Shown here: positions 8,044 through 16,855 of the stretch, one piece after another
Layout of the letters: each line of letters begins with the position of its first letter
How positions within the stretch are numbered: position 1 is the stretch's first letter
NCBI GenBank assembly: GCA_015665455.1
Contig: JADFAD010000001.1
Location: 124,001-188,000 of the forward strand
DNA from: Oceanospirillaceae bacterium
GTDB lineage: Bacteria; Pseudomonadota; Gammaproteobacteria; Pseudomonadales; Litoribrevibacteraceae
Direction: 5' to 3'
DNA length: 64,000 nucleotides
The notes under the pieces: model-generated
Told to the model about the DNA's origin: nothing
Database searches by the model: none
What the model saw: only the letters and a program-made list of their open reading frames with translations
Translations under genes and position numbers: made by a program

Positions 8044-10656
8044 ATGCTGATTTGCTCGACTTCGTCCTTGTCTCCATTGATTCGATTATTTCCATCTATT
8101 CTCAGAGTCGCATGTTTGAGCGGCTCGTTTTTATACCCAACGCTGTCCTATGCTGATGAGACTTTAATTCAGGCGGGAGGCAGTGTTTTTGTCATTGCTG
8201 TTATGGCGATTCTTTTAGTGATATTGGCAGTGGCTTTTTACGTGTCTTTAAAATCAATAAGTGATTTAAAAGTATCGTTAGATCATACGAAGCAATCTGA
8301 GCTGAACTTTAAGCGATCCGAAGAAAAATACGCGCTTGCTTTTCATGCAAGCCCAGATGCTGTTCTTATTGTTCGATACTCTGATATGCAAATCCTAGAT
8401 GTGAATGAAGGCTTTGAACGGTTTATTGGGTATTGCCAGAAAGAAGCTGTGGGGAAAACAACGTTAGATTTGGACTTATGGCAGGATTTAATGCGCCGAG
8501 ATGTGCTCTTAAAACATGTGGTTGAGCATGGCGAGGCCAATGGTTGGGAAATGGGCATTGTCTCTAAAGATGGGACAACTTTGCAGTGTGAGATGTCGTC
8601 TAGCTTAATTAACTTGGATGGCGACATGTGTTTGTTGACCATTCTTAGGGATATTCGAGACAGAAAAGAGGCTGAACACGAGCTGAAAAGAGTGAGTGCT
8701 TTATTAGAGGCCGCGCTTGTTAATTCCCCTGTAGGGATCATTATTGTTGATGCGCCTGACGGTCGTATTCGATTGATTAATGAGTCTGCTCAGAGAATAC
8801 GGCGTTTGTCTCACTCTCAATACGTTGGTGGTCGAGAAGATCATTGTTTGGTGCTTGATGGTAAAGATAAGCCCTTAGTTGGGGATGAGTTGCCAATACT
8901 ACGAGCTGTGAAAGCCGGTGAGCATATTATTAATAAAGAGATAAAAATTGTTTATCCGGATAAAAGTTATTGTTGGGCTATTGCTAATGCAGCCCCAGTG
9001 TTGGACGGGAAAGATAATATTATTGCTGCTGTCGTTGTCTATTTGGATGTCACAGATATGAAGTCGGTTCAGCACGATCTTAAAGATTTAAATCGGGACC
9101 TTGAGGGACGTGTTGAAGAGCGGACTAAGGCTATGAGTGACGCCAACTTGCAATTGAACCAGGCAATTAAGAAGGCAGAGGTGGCTAATCAGGCGAAAAG
9201 TGATTTTTTAGCAAATATAAGTCATGAGATAAGAACACCGATGAATGGGATATTGGGGATGACCCAGTTAGCGATTAGTCGCTGTAAAGACGATGATTTG
9301 CAACGTTTTCTGGGTAATATTGAGAAGTCTTCTGAAGTTTTGATGCACATGATTAATGATGTTTTGGATTATTCCAGAATTGATACAGGTCGCATGGTCA
9401 TCGAGCATGCACCTTTTAATCTCAGAGAAATAATTGAGCAATTACGAACCTTTTCAGATAAAAAAGCCAGTTCTAGAGGGTTGGAGTATCGCTTCGAGGC
9501 AGAGGATGAGTTGCCGGAACTTGTAATGGGAGACGCTTCACGTACTAAACAAGTTCTCATTAATTTACTTGATAATGCGATGAAGTTTACGTCAGAAGGG
9601 CACGTTCTGCTGAAGGTGTCGGTGGATCAATCCAACCTTCAAGAGAGTAAATTGGTCTTTTCTGTATCTGATACAGGAATCGGTATCAAGCAAGAGAACA
9701 TAGCAGGGCTGTTTGATTCTTTTGAACAGTTAGACAGTTCTATGACGCGTCAATACGGTGGCACAGGCTTAGGGTTGGCATTGTGTCATAAGTTGTCTGG
9801 GTTGATGGATGGAAAAATAGAAGTCACCAGTAAAGAAGGCCAAGGAAGTACATTCAGTCTGAGCATTCCTTATTTAACGAGCGACCAAGCGAACCTTAAT
9901 ATGCCTGTTCTTAATGTACAAAATAATAATGCGTTAGAACCTGACAATGGTTCAGCTGCTGAGGCGATTATCCCTATTGAGGAGGTTGTCGCAGAATCTC
10001 TTGATATTAAGCTCTCGGGTCATTTCAATATCGATGAATTAATCGGGAAACTGGGAGGAAATAAAAAAACATTAGGTCGACTTTTGATGATGTTTTACAC
10101 GGATTATATAGATTCATTTACAGAGGTAGAGCGCTTAATTGAGGGGCTTGTTTGTAACGATGCTGAAGACGTGGATAAGGTTACAGAAGGTATAGTATCG
10201 AAGGTTCATGCTTTGAAAGGGGTTGCAGGAAACCTCTGTAATGCATATGTGCATGGGATTGCTCAAGATGTGGAAGAGTCCCTTAGAGACAATGGCGTGA
10301 CGGATACGATGAAAGAACACGTTCGTTCATTATTTATGGTCGCGCAACGAGAGGCCGCTGAATTAGAACCTGTTTTGGTTTATTTTGAAGATGAAAACAA
10401 AAATACGTTTAGTGAAGACTATTCTAAGGAGGATGTGAAAGAGAGCATGCTGCCTTTGTACAATATATTGCTGGAGCAAGTTACGAATAGCTTTATGGTT
10501 GACAGTAAAGACCTTGAGGAATTTAAGTCCTTGGCGGATAAATTGCAATTGGGTGAATTAGCTAAGGGCATTGAACAGTCTTTAATGACGTTCGATTATC
10601 AGAAGGCAGAAAAGCTGTTAAGGGAAATGAATCAATCCTTGGAGGATACGCTTTAG
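8044..10656 (+). CDS. PAS-PAS histidine kinase with C-terminal Hpt domain
   Basis: A membrane sensor kinase of 870 residues, starting after AAGGA. Order of parts: signal-like segment (to about 38), transmembrane helix (about 47-68), PAS domain (about 90-215), second PAS (about 220-345), coiled coil, and HisKA with phospho-acceptor His394 in SHEIRTPMNG. The ATPase domain follows (N box DNAMKFTSEGH, G1 DTGIGI, G2 GGTGLGLAL), then after a linker an Hpt domain with His722 in VHALKG. Unusually there is no receiver domain between kinase and Hpt, and no response regulator gene is adjacent. A separate receiver protein would therefore have to relay phosphate to His722. The ligand cannot be read from sequence. 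Confidence 0.9.
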   Translation: MLICSTSSLSPLIRLFPSILRVACLSGSFLYPTLSYADETLIQAGGSVFVIAVMAILLVILAVAFYVSLKSISDLKVSLDHTKQSELNFKRSEEKYALAFHASPDAVLIVRYSDMQILDVNEGFERFIGYCQKEAVGKTTLDLDLWQDLMRRDVLLKHVVEHGEANGWEMGIVSKDGTTLQCEMSSSLINLDGDMCLLTILRDIRDRKEAEHELKRVSALLEAALVNSPVGIIIVDAPDGRIRLINESAQRIRRLSHSQYVGGREDHCLVLDGKDKPLVGDELPILRAVKAGEHIINKEIKIVYPDKSYCWAIANAAPVLDGKDNIIAAVVVYLDVTDMKSVQHDLKDLNRDLEGRVEERTKAMSDANLQLNQAIKKAEVANQAKSDFLANISHEIRTPMNGILGMTQLAISRCKDDDLQRFLGNIEKSSEVLMHMINDVLDYSRIDTGRMVIEHAPFNLREIIEQLRTFSDKKASSRGLEYRFEAEDELPELVMGDASRTKQVLINLLDNAMKFTSEGHVLLKVSVDQSNLQESKLVFSVSDTGIGIKQENIAGLFDSFEQLDSSMTRQYGGTGLGLALCHKLSGLMDGKIEVTSKEGQGSTFSLSIPYLTSDQANLNMPVLNVQNNNALEPDNGSAAEAIIPIEEVVAESLDIKLSGHFNIDELIGKLGGNKKTLGRLLMMFYTDYIDSFTEVERLIEGLVCNDAEDVDKVTEGIVSKVHALKGVAGNLCNAYVHGIAQDVEESLRDNGVTDTMKEHVRSLFMVAQREAAELEPVLVYFEDENKNTFSEDYSKEDVKESMLPLYNILLEQVTNSFMVDSKDLEEFKSLADKLQLGELAKGIEQSLMTFDYQKAEKLLREMNQSLEDTL

Positions 10657-10681
10657 TTGATTATTCATAATGTTCAGACAT

Positions 10682-10713
10682 AAAAAAACCGAGATAGAAT
10701 CTCGGTTCTTTTT
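10682..10713. terminator. Bidirectional hairpin terminator
   Basis: AACCGAGAT at 10687-10695 pairs with ATCTCGGTT at 10699-10707 around a three-base loop. A T-rich tract follows on the plus side and an A tract precedes it, so it can end both the kinase gene (plus) and the tRNA transcript (minus). Confidence 0.85.
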
Positions 10714-10718
10714 AAAAC

Positions 10719-10795
<77 letters not shown>

Positions 10796-10871
10796 TCATT
10801 GTGGGCGCTATTATAGATATAATTACTGCACTGTCAATGAGTAAGTGAAAATAAGCGTCTTTTATTTACCT

Positions 10872-11459
10872 TTAATACATTATTCTTCGAAATGTTAAGT
10901 TAATACGCGCTTCATTGATGGTTTTTGTCTTGGGCAGAGCGTGTTGATAATTGCTTTGACAGCCGGATTTCATAATTAATAAAGAGTTATGTTCAAGGGG
11001 GAGGGACAGTAACTGCTTTGTTTCTTTTTTCTTTCTTAAGGCAAATTTTCTGGGAGCCCCTAATGATACGGAAGCAATGATGGGGTCTCGTCCCATTTCT
11101 GGTTCATTATCACTGTGCCAACCCATGGAGTCGGTTCCATCTCTATAAAAGTTACACAAGACGGCATTGAAGCTTTCTTTACAATATCGGTTGAGTTGGT
11201 TCTTCAGTCTCTCTAATTCGGGAACCCAGTTCAGTGGTTTAAATGTTTTGCCTGAATATCGATATTGAGCGTGGGGGTCGCCATAAAAACATTGCAACCT
11301 TGGAGAGAGTATATCTTTGCCGTAAATTTTTATGCGCTCTTGCTTCCATTCTAGGGTGTCTTTTAATGAATCAAAAAGCGCTGATGCTTTATGGGGAGGA
11401 AGAAGGTTTCGGGCATACTCGATACTGCATGAATTGAGTATTATGTTGTGAGAAATCAT
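10872..11459 (-). CDS. alkB: AlkB-like 2-oxoglutarate/Fe(II)-dependent dioxygenase
   Basis: Predicted to reverse alkylation damage (1-methyladenine, 3-methylcytosine) by oxidative demethylation. The 195-residue protein has the iron-binding triad: His115 and Asp117 in GWHSDNEP and His173 in QHALPK. It also has the 2-oxoglutarate-binding arginine region ARINLTFRRI at the C-terminus and PRLQCFYGD, typical of AlkB2/3-like short forms. It lacks the N-terminal extension of classical E. coli AlkB, so substrate assignment is by family only. It stands close to, but separate from, the lrgB-type gene at 11507. Confidence 0.88.
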   Translation of the reverse strand: MISHNIILNSCSIEYARNLLPPHKASALFDSLKDTLEWKQERIKIYGKDILSPRLQCFYGDPHAQYRYSGKTFKPLNWVPELERLKNQLNRYCKESFNAVLCNFYRDGTDSMGWHSDNEPEMGRDPIIASVSLGAPRKFALRKKKETKQLLSLPLEHNSLLIMKSGCQSNYQHALPKTKTINEARINLTFRRIMY

Positions 11460-11506
11460 GGATAGATCGAATCCTGAATGAAGTTCTTCTGAAGCGGGTT
11501 AGGCCG

Positions 11507-12241
11507 TCAAGGTAAGATATTCTGGGAACGAAGTATGGCAATGGCGTAAGGCAGTACAAGTGCTGTGTAGGCACCGGTTAATCCCATAGACAGAGCAGAA
11601 AATGCACCGCATTGTGGGCTTATTTCAAGTGCTTTCGCGGTGCCTACGCCGTGAGCAGTAATGCCAATGGCCATGCCTTTAATTCCATCGTCTTCTTCTC
11701 CAATGAGTCTAAATAAAGGCTCAGCGAACACAGCACCAACAACGCCGGTTATTAATACAAATGCGGCAGTTAGTGAGGGGATTGCTCCGATACTGTCTGA
11801 AATACTCAATGCGATGGGGGTTGTAACGGACTTAGGCGCAAGAGATAGCAGCACTTCATTGGATGCTCCGAGACCCCAAGCAATCAAAATAGAAATAAAT
11901 ACCGCCATACTACCTCCAATAATCACAGCAAGGCATAGGGGAATGGCCAATTCTTTAATTCTGTCTTTGTTTTTATAAAGGGGGATCGCAAGCGCAACAG
12001 TTGCAGGGCCAAGTAGAAAATGGATTGGGTAATTGTGTTGGAAGTAAGTTTGGTAAGGAATCTCGATGAATGTTAAGACAGAGATAATTACGATGATACT
12101 AACCATTACTGGTTGTAAGATCGCCAGATGATTGAAGCGCTTGTATAGAGATAGGCAAAGATAATAACAGGATAGAGTAATGAAGAGACTTACTGCTGCA
12201 TTAGCTTGCACCCAATCGGAAATATTAGTCATTGTTCTCAA
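11507..12241 (-). CDS. LrgB/CidB family membrane protein
   Basis: A 244-residue inner-membrane protein with about seven helices and the LrgB-family core TPIALSISDSIGAIPSLTA and GITAHGVGTAKALE. Family members act with a CidA/LrgA partner. They have been linked to murein hydrolase control, and in some bacteria and plants to transport of small carboxylates; which applies here cannot be told. The start overlaps the end of the CidA/LrgA-like gene by 17 bases, so the two are made together. Confidence 0.9.
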   Translation of the reverse strand: MRTMTNISDWVQANAAVSLFITLSCYYLCLSLYKRFNHLAILQPVMVSIIVIISVLTFIEIPYQTYFQHNYPIHFLLGPATVALAIPLYKNKDRIKELAIPLCLAVIIGGSMAVFISILIAWGLGASNEVLLSLAPKSVTTPIALSISDSIGAIPSLTAAFVLITGVVGAVFAEPLFRLIGEEDDGIKGMAIGITAHGVGTAKALEISPQCGAFSALSMGLTGAYTALVLPYAIAILRSQNILP

Positions 12242-12590
12242 CTCTACTTGGCTTTTTTAGCTTGAAAAAAGAGCGAGTAAATAAAGCGATTAAGATCATT
12301 GAAAGGCTTGTTCCTATAAGAAGAGCGCAGATGATCGCAATGGCTTCTTCTTTCAAAAGTTCGAAATACTGCATCACTCCTACGCCCGCAGGAACGAGAA
12401 GTAGAGGTAGATAAAGAAGGAGATTTTCGCTGGTTGTAATCAGCCCTTTTGGGGCTTTTCCCCAAAAAAGTAAAAATGTGAAGAGCAAAAGCATACCTGC
12501 TACTGAACCGGGTATCGGGCTAGCAAGGAAATGGACTACAAACTCACCTAAAATATAAAAAAAGAAAAGAATAGAAATACCAAGTAACAT
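12225..12590 (-). CDS. CidA/LrgA family holin-like protein
   Basis: A 121-residue protein with four predicted transmembrane helices. It has the family stretch HFLASPIPGSVAGMLLLF, then a central helix around NLLLYLPLLLVPAGVGVMQY, and ends in a basic tail (KLKKPSR). Members form oligomeric membrane complexes resembling holins. It is the promoter-proximal gene of a two-gene unit with the LrgB/CidB gene, overlapping it by 17 bases. No LysR regulator (CidR) is adjacent. Confidence 0.9.
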   Translation of the reverse strand: MLLGISILFFFYILGEFVVHFLASPIPGSVAGMLLLFTFLLFWGKAPKGLITTSENLLLYLPLLLVPAGVGVMQYFELLKEEAIAIICALLIGTSLSMILIALFTRSFFKLKKPSRVENND

Positions 12591-12734
12591 AATTTTACTG
12601 TTTTAAAGTCGGAACGGAGATTTTCTTTAATTTGCAAAATTGCTAAAGCAGTTTAACTTTTATATAGGAGTATGGACACTTAATGAACGGATAAAGAATT
12701 ATATTTTTATCTGATGCAATGAGAGGGGTACGTA

Positions 12735-12944
12735 ATGTCTCGTTTAGATCTTAAACATGTTCGTGTGGGTAATGAAGTTTTCCTTAAAACTCAAGTGCTT
12801 AAGAAGTTTTCAGAAGAAATTAGTTTTATGGCCCAACATATGGTTGACCTATACTCTAGTGGTCACGGGGACAGGGAAATTGAAAAAATAGACGCTATGA
12901 TTCGGGATAGGGCTGAGGTGATTGTACAGCTGACCGAGGGATAA
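12735..12944 (+). CDS. Unknown small protein (69 aa)
   Basis: A short soluble, mostly helical protein with alternating charge (FLKTQVLKKFSEEISFM, then HGDREIEKIDAMIRDR). There is no cysteine, signal peptide or membrane segment, and I recognise no domain. The ATG is preceded by GAGAGGGGTACGTA, an acceptable ribosome-binding site, which is the main support for its being real. It sits between the cidA-like gene (divergent) and another small gene at 13062. Confidence 0.6.
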   Translation: MSRLDLKHVRVGNEVFLKTQVLKKFSEEISFMAQHMVDLYSSGHGDREIEKIDAMIRDRAEVIVQLTEG

Positions 12945-13061
12945 GCTGTTTATTTCTGAAATGCGTCACTGATTATGTCGCTTTTTTTGTAGGATTTCGG
13001 CTTCAGATTGATCTATGATATGCCTATCTAATATAGGAAGTTGTTAGTAGAGGTTACTGTT

Positions 13062-13217
13062 ATGGATTACGAAGTTATTTTTGCATTGATTGCTATTGTG
13101 TTGTTTATGAGTCTTTGCGGCTTTATTTTGCGCAATCAATGGACTGATTATTGTTCTCGACTTTTTAAACGTTCTCAAAAAAGAGGGCGTCGTCAGAGTA
13201 AAACTAATCATGCTTGA
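13062..13217 (+). CDS. Small single-span membrane protein (51 aa)
   Basis: The start is supported by AGAGG eight bases upstream of the ATG. The product begins MDYEVIF, runs through one hydrophobic helix (about residues 5-23, with a Cys at 19) and ends in a strongly basic tail containing KRSQKRGRRQSK. This fits a small N-out, C-in inner-membrane protein by the positive-inside rule. I cannot assign a function. A hairpin terminator follows at 13284-13310. Confidence 0.55.
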   Translation: MDYEVIFALIAIVLFMSLCGFILRNQWTDYCSRLFKRSQKRGRRQSKTNHA

Positions 13218-13283
13218 AGGTTGAAGTTACTTTAGCCTTGTTCAAGGTATGAGAGCTTAGAGCGTAACAACGGATTGTAATAT

Positions 13284-13310
13284 AAAAAAAGGGCTCAAGG
13301 AGCCCTTTTT
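13284..13310. terminator. Bidirectional hairpin terminator
   Basis: AAAAAGGGCT at 13286-13295 pairs with AGCCCTTTTT at 13301-13310. It lies between the small membrane protein gene (plus) and the ycaR-like gene (minus) and can serve both. Confidence 0.85.
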
Positions 13311-13324
13311 AGTTATCACTGTTA

Positions 13325-13522
13325 TCAGTCATTTTTAATGCTTTCGTATTCTTCGAGAGTTAATTCTCGAGCTTCGTGCTCCAGCATTACTGGTATGTCA
13401 TCGCGAACCGGGTAGGCGAGTTTACTTTTTCTACACCAAAGTTCTTCAGTCAGTTGATTATAGGTAAGCGGGCCTTGGCTAACAGGGCACACCAGCATGG
13501 CAAGTAACTGTTTATCAATCAT
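13325..13522 (-). CDS. Trm112 family protein (YcaR-like)
   Basis: A 65-residue zinc-ribbon-like protein beginning [19 protein letters not shown] and containing ELWCRKSKLAYPVRDDIPVM, which matches the bacterial YcaR/Trm112 family. Family members in eukaryotes activate methyltransferases; the bacterial role is less clear. The first motif is CPVS rather than CPxC, so the zinc site is incomplete. I start at the ATG at 13520-13522; the reading frame stays open 21 codons further upstream, but that part lies inside yidD. It overlaps the end of yidD by eight bases. Confidence 0.88.
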   Translation of the reverse strand: MIDKQLLAMLVCPVSQGPLTYNQLTEELWCRKSKLAYPVRDDIPVMLEHEARELTLEEYESIKND

Positions 13523-13814
13523 TTGAAGTATCCACTTTTTTACAACATTCTTGTTCTGTGCCGGGTACGAAGTCCAAACCACCATCGCTCCATGGATGGC
13601 ATCGGCCGATACGTTTCATAGCAAGCCAGCTGCCTTTGAATATACCATGCTTTTTAATGGCAATGACGCTATATTCAGAGCAGGTTGGATAGAATCGGCA
13701 GTTACTGGCGAGTACGGGACTAATACACCATTTATATACAGTGATTAAGCCAACCAGTAACTGACTAATTAATTTATGCACGCTGCCAGCGAGTGCCTTC
13801 ACGAGTGTCTTCAA
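13515..13814 (-). CDS. yidD: Membrane protein insertion efficiency factor YidD
   Basis: A small membrane-associated protein that helps YidC/Sec insert inner-membrane proteins. The family core is clear: [19 protein letters not shown], then [15 protein letters not shown], preceded by an amphipathic helix with YKWCISPVL. There is no ATG at the expected place. The candidates are TTG at 13814 (AAGG eight bases upstream), GTG at 13802 and GTG at 13781; I list the longest. With TTG it overlaps the end of cysS by 41 bases. yidD normally lies with rpmH-rnpA-yidC, so this location is atypical. Confidence 0.88.
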   Translation of the reverse strand: MKTLVKALAGSVHKLISQLLVGLITVYKWCISPVLASNCRFYPTCSEYSVIAIKKHGIFKGSWLAMKRIGRCHPWSDGGLDFVPGTEQECCKKVDTSND

Positions 13815-15174
13815 GCTCGATACCTTGTGCTTTTAGTTCGTCTCTTATTTGGTCTGAACGTGCAAAGTCTTTGTTCTTCTTAGCATCAACGCGTTCTTGA
13901 ATTAAAGCTTCAATAGCTTCATCACTTAGACCGTCAGAGGTTTGATTGCCTCGGGATTTAAACCAGCTTTCAGGTTCATGTGTCAGTAAACCGAGCAATG
14001 ATGCTGACTTAAGTAATTGGGCCGCTAAAGTTTGTTTTTCAGCGCCGCTGGTGGTTTTGTTTATTTGTTTAGCTAAGTTATGTAATTCAGCGATTGCCTT
14101 GGGTGTGTTCAAATCATCGTCTAAGGCTGCAATAAAGCTGTCTGATACCTTGTCATCGGATTCTGTATTTATTGGAACATCACGTAGCGCTGTGTATAGG
14201 CGATCAAGAGCTGTGTATGCCTGCTCAATAAGGTCAAGAGACCAATTAAGCTGTGATCGGTAGTGTGCAGAAAGTAAAGCAAATCGAATGACCTCTCCTG
14301 GTATGTTTTCTAACAGTTCACGAACTGTAATGAAATTACCTAAAGATTTAGACATCTTCTCTTGGCTACTGCTTTCTTTGTTCTGAATGGTAATGTAGCC
14401 GTTGTGCATCCAATATTTTACGTATGTTTCACCGTCATGGGCGCACGTGCTTTGCGCTATTTCATTTTCGTGATGAGGAAAAGTTAGGTCTTGGCCACCG
14501 CCATGAATGTCAATAGTAGTACCTAAATGTCTTTCGATCATAGCAGAGCATTCTATGTGCCAACCTGGTCGTCCTGTTCCCCATGGACTTTCCCAACCAG
14601 GAACGTCATCTGTGGAAGGCTTCCATAAGACAAAGTCACCTGCATATTGCTTGTAAGGTGCTACTTCAACGCGTGCGCCGGCAAGCATGTCGTCTAATGA
14701 TCGTTTAGAAAGCTCTCCGTATTTTTCATAAGACTTAACGTTAAAAAGTACGTGGCCTTCGGCCGCATAAGCAAAGCCCTTCTCGATTAATCGCTCGATC
14801 ATATTAATCATTTGATCAATGTTTTCTGTCGCTCTAGGCTCGATATCAGGAGCAAGTACATTTAATTGGTTAATATCATCGCGGTAAGCTTGGGCGAATT
14901 TGTCACTGATGACTCGAATATCGACGCCTTGCTCATGGGCTGCCTTGTTAATCTTATCGTCAACGTCGGTAATGTTGCGAGCATAAGTCACTTTTGGGAA
15001 GTGATGTTTAAGCACCCGGAATAATGTATCAAATACAACAGCAGGACGAGCGTTTCCTATGTGGATGTAGTTATAAACAGTCGGCCCACACACGTACATT
15101 TTAATATTTTCTGGGTTGTGGGGTTCAAAGATTTCTTTCTGTTGCGTCAGAGTGTTATATACCGAAAGAGTCAT
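13774..15174 (-). CDS. cysS: Cysteine--tRNA ligase
   Basis: Class I aminoacyl-tRNA synthetase that charges tRNA-Cys, 466 residues, the usual length. The HIGH motif appears in [11 protein letters not shown] and KMSKS in [11 protein letters not shown]. The zinc-binding Cys and His residues are in the first CGPTVYN, then [10 protein letters not shown] and HHENEIAQS. The C-terminal anticodon-binding part ends in [11 protein letters not shown] and [11 protein letters not shown]. It is the first gene of an overlapping cysS-yidD-ycaR unit on the minus strand, with an independent promoter probably in the 109 bases before it. Confidence 0.97.
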   Translation of the reverse strand: MTLSVYNTLTQQKEIFEPHNPENIKMYVCGPTVYNYIHIGNARPAVVFDTLFRVLKHHFPKVTYARNITDVDDKINKAAHEQGVDIRVISDKFAQAYRDDINQLNVLAPDIEPRATENIDQMINMIERLIEKGFAYAAEGHVLFNVKSYEKYGELSKRSLDDMLAGARVEVAPYKQYAGDFVLWKPSTDDVPGWESPWGTGRPGWHIECSAMIERHLGTTIDIHGGGQDLTFPHHENEIAQSTCAHDGETYVKYWMHNGYITIQNKESSSQEKMSKSLGNFITVRELLENIPGEVIRFALLSAHYRSQLNWSLDLIEQAYTALDRLYTALRDVPINTESDDKVSDSFIAALDDDLNTPKAIAELHNLAKQINKTTSGAEKQTLAAQLLKSASLLGLLTHEPESWFKSRGNQTSDGLSDEAIEALIQERVDAKKNKDFARSDQIRDELKAQGIELEDTREGTRWQRA

Positions 15175-15283
15175 CTGTTATTTCTATCCTGATAGTCGTC
15201 AATTTCTGTTGATGTGATTCAATATTAAATAGTATATAAAGCGAGGCTTTATATACTCGTTTTATCGTTAGTCTGATGTTTCG

Positions 15284-16135
15284 TTAGTATTGTGCAATGG
15301 AGCCTTTACGATACCCTTCGAAAGCTTTTACTTTAAAATCACTTTCTGGGTGTAAGTGCTTGAGTGATAAGGCTATATGATCAGCAATCCACTCGACAGT
15401 TGTATCAGTATCCATTATATAAACTTGATCTTGATTCATCGTTAACTCAAAGTAGCCTTGAGGCGCTTGGTAGCTGAATTTAGTGCAAAGAGTTTTGTCT
15501 ATTTCTGTATCTGTAAACTCAATATCTTCTCGTGTACCAATATAGATATCGTTGAACAAATTCGCCCATTTTTTCTCCAGCGCCTTATCTCTTATTTGAT
15601 TCTTGAAAATTTGAATGGGAGAGCGATGTCCGTGAGCAATTCGCTGACAATTACCATCATGCTTTTTTAAACCATGGCTGTAGTGGTAAAAACTGTCTGT
15701 CAGTACTTCAGGGTAAAGGTGTAATTTAATGTTAGATACATTTGGGGGCAGGAGCTTTTTTATCTCTGATTCTAAGTGGTCAGATACGATGTCGACTTCA
15801 ATTTTATCTGTATCGATTACGAGGTAAGCATCATTAGGTGCTTTTGTCTTCAGTAGCTTACCGTTATTGTGCCAATGTAGCTCTGTAGATTCGATGCTTT
15901 CAGCGATGCCTAAATTTGGTGTCTGTTTAGCTATGAGTAGCTTATGATCCGCAAAATCATCAATAAAATGTTTAATCGTTTTTTTTACATGACCAAAATC
16001 GAAAAGCATACCCTCATCATTCAGTTCGCCTGTTAGTTCACAATCAACCAACCAACTTTCACCAAGTAAACCTCGTTCGTGGTGAAGGTAAGAGAAATCA
16101 ATAACAGTAAGCTGATCAACAAAGAGGGTTTTCAT
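15284..16135 (-). CDS. 6-carboxy/6-pyruvoyl-tetrahydropterin synthase-like protein, two-domain
   Basis: A 283-residue protein that looks like two joined halves of the tunnel-fold pterin synthase family. The first half has the landmarks HHERGLLGESWLVD, then LFDFGHVKKTIK and DFADHKLL. The second carries CQRIAHGHRSPIQIF, resembling the Cys and His-Gly-His metal/catalytic signature of QueD. It may act in queuosine or a related deazapurine/pterin route, but no queC, queE or queF gene is adjacent, so the pathway is open. The long charged insert between halves is unlike the short canonical QueD of about 120 residues. Confidence 0.75.
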   Translation of the reverse strand: MKTLFVDQLTVIDFSYLHHERGLLGESWLVDCELTGELNDEGMLFDFGHVKKTIKHFIDDFADHKLLIAKQTPNLGIAESIESTELHWHNNGKLLKTKAPNDAYLVIDTDKIEVDIVSDHLESEIKKLLPPNVSNIKLHLYPEVLTDSFYHYSHGLKKHDGNCQRIAHGHRSPIQIFKNQIRDKALEKKWANLFNDIYIGTREDIEFTDTEIDKTLCTKFSYQAPQGYFELTMNQDQVYIMDTDTTVEWIADHIALSLKHLHPESDFKVKAFEGYRKGSIAQY

Positions 16136-16278
16136 TATCTAAACAACATTAAGCAGAAAAAGGTCGGTAATGATACCTTATTTCGCCCCTTTTGTATCTG
16201 CTTAACATTATCTGATGTTTGGATGTTCTCGAGACGGAGAATTCTCTATAAATGAATTAATTGATTTAAATAATGTAT

Positions 16279-16641
16279 TTAGGTAAGTACTTTTTCTACC
16301 GTCTTTATTAGAGTGTCTGGATTGAACGGTTTAACGATCCACCCAGTAATACCTGCTTGCTTTCCTTCAATTTTCTTTTCTTTATCGCTTTCAGTTGTCA
16401 GCATCAAGATAGGTGTGAAGCGGTAGATAGCGAGTTTTCGAAGTTCTTTGGACATCTCTATGCCATCCATAACTGGCATGTTTCGATCTGTAATAATCAA
16501 ATCGAAGTCAATACTGTTGGCTTTATCTAGACCTTGTTTTCCGTCTGGAGCCTCTTCTACTTGGTGCCCTTTGGACTTCAAGGTGAGACTTGCAAGTTGT
16601 CTCATTGCAGAAGAATCATCAACCATTAAGATTTTTGCCAT
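16279..16641 (-). CDS. CheY-like single-domain response regulator
   Basis: A 120-residue receiver with no output domain. The acidic pair is in ILMVDDSSAMRQL, the phospho-acceptor aspartate in LIITDRNMPVMDG, the switch Thr in LMLTTES and the conserved Lys in WIVKPFNPD. I start at the ATG at 16639-16641 because AGGA lies eight bases upstream; a start six codons earlier has no such site. It belongs to the family of chemotaxis/two-component receivers that signal by protein binding. It is alone here and could in principle pair with the Hpt-bearing kinase at 8044, which lacks a receiver. Confidence 0.92.
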   Translation of the reverse strand: MAKILMVDDSSAMRQLASLTLKSKGHQVEEAPDGKQGLDKANSIDFDLIITDRNMPVMDGIEMSKELRKLAIYRFTPILMLTTESDKEKKIEGKQAGITGWIVKPFNPDTLIKTVEKVLT

Positions 16642-16808
16642 TAGTATATTCCTGTACATCCATTCATTTTAACTAGTTATACTTATTCAGCCCTTTATAT
16701 TGCAACCATTTATAGGTTGAAAGGATTTAAATAACGTTAAAGAAGTGTAGCATTTTAGTTGTTGCTTTGAATGAAAGAATTGAAATTAGACATCATTTTT
16801 TTGAAATG

Positions 16809-16835
16809 AAAAAGGCGTCTTAAAGACGCCTTTTT
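16809..16835. terminator. Hairpin terminator of sodB (bidirectional form)
   Basis: AAAAAGGCGTCT at 16809-16820 pairs with AGACGCCTTTTT at 16824-16835 around a three-base loop. It lies 20 bases past the stop of sodB on the minus strand. On the plus strand no gene runs into it. Confidence 0.85.
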
Positions 16836-16855
16836 GAACTCTTTGAGCAACTTAA

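Noticed and set aside
11661-11978. Plus-strand open reading frame across the LrgB/CidB gene
   Set aside because: Overlaps a clear family member on the other strand and lacks a ribosome-binding site.
13325-13585. Longer start for the ycaR-like gene
   Set aside because: The added 21 codons fall within yidD, lack a ribosome-binding site and are unlike the family N-terminus, which begins at MIDKQLL.
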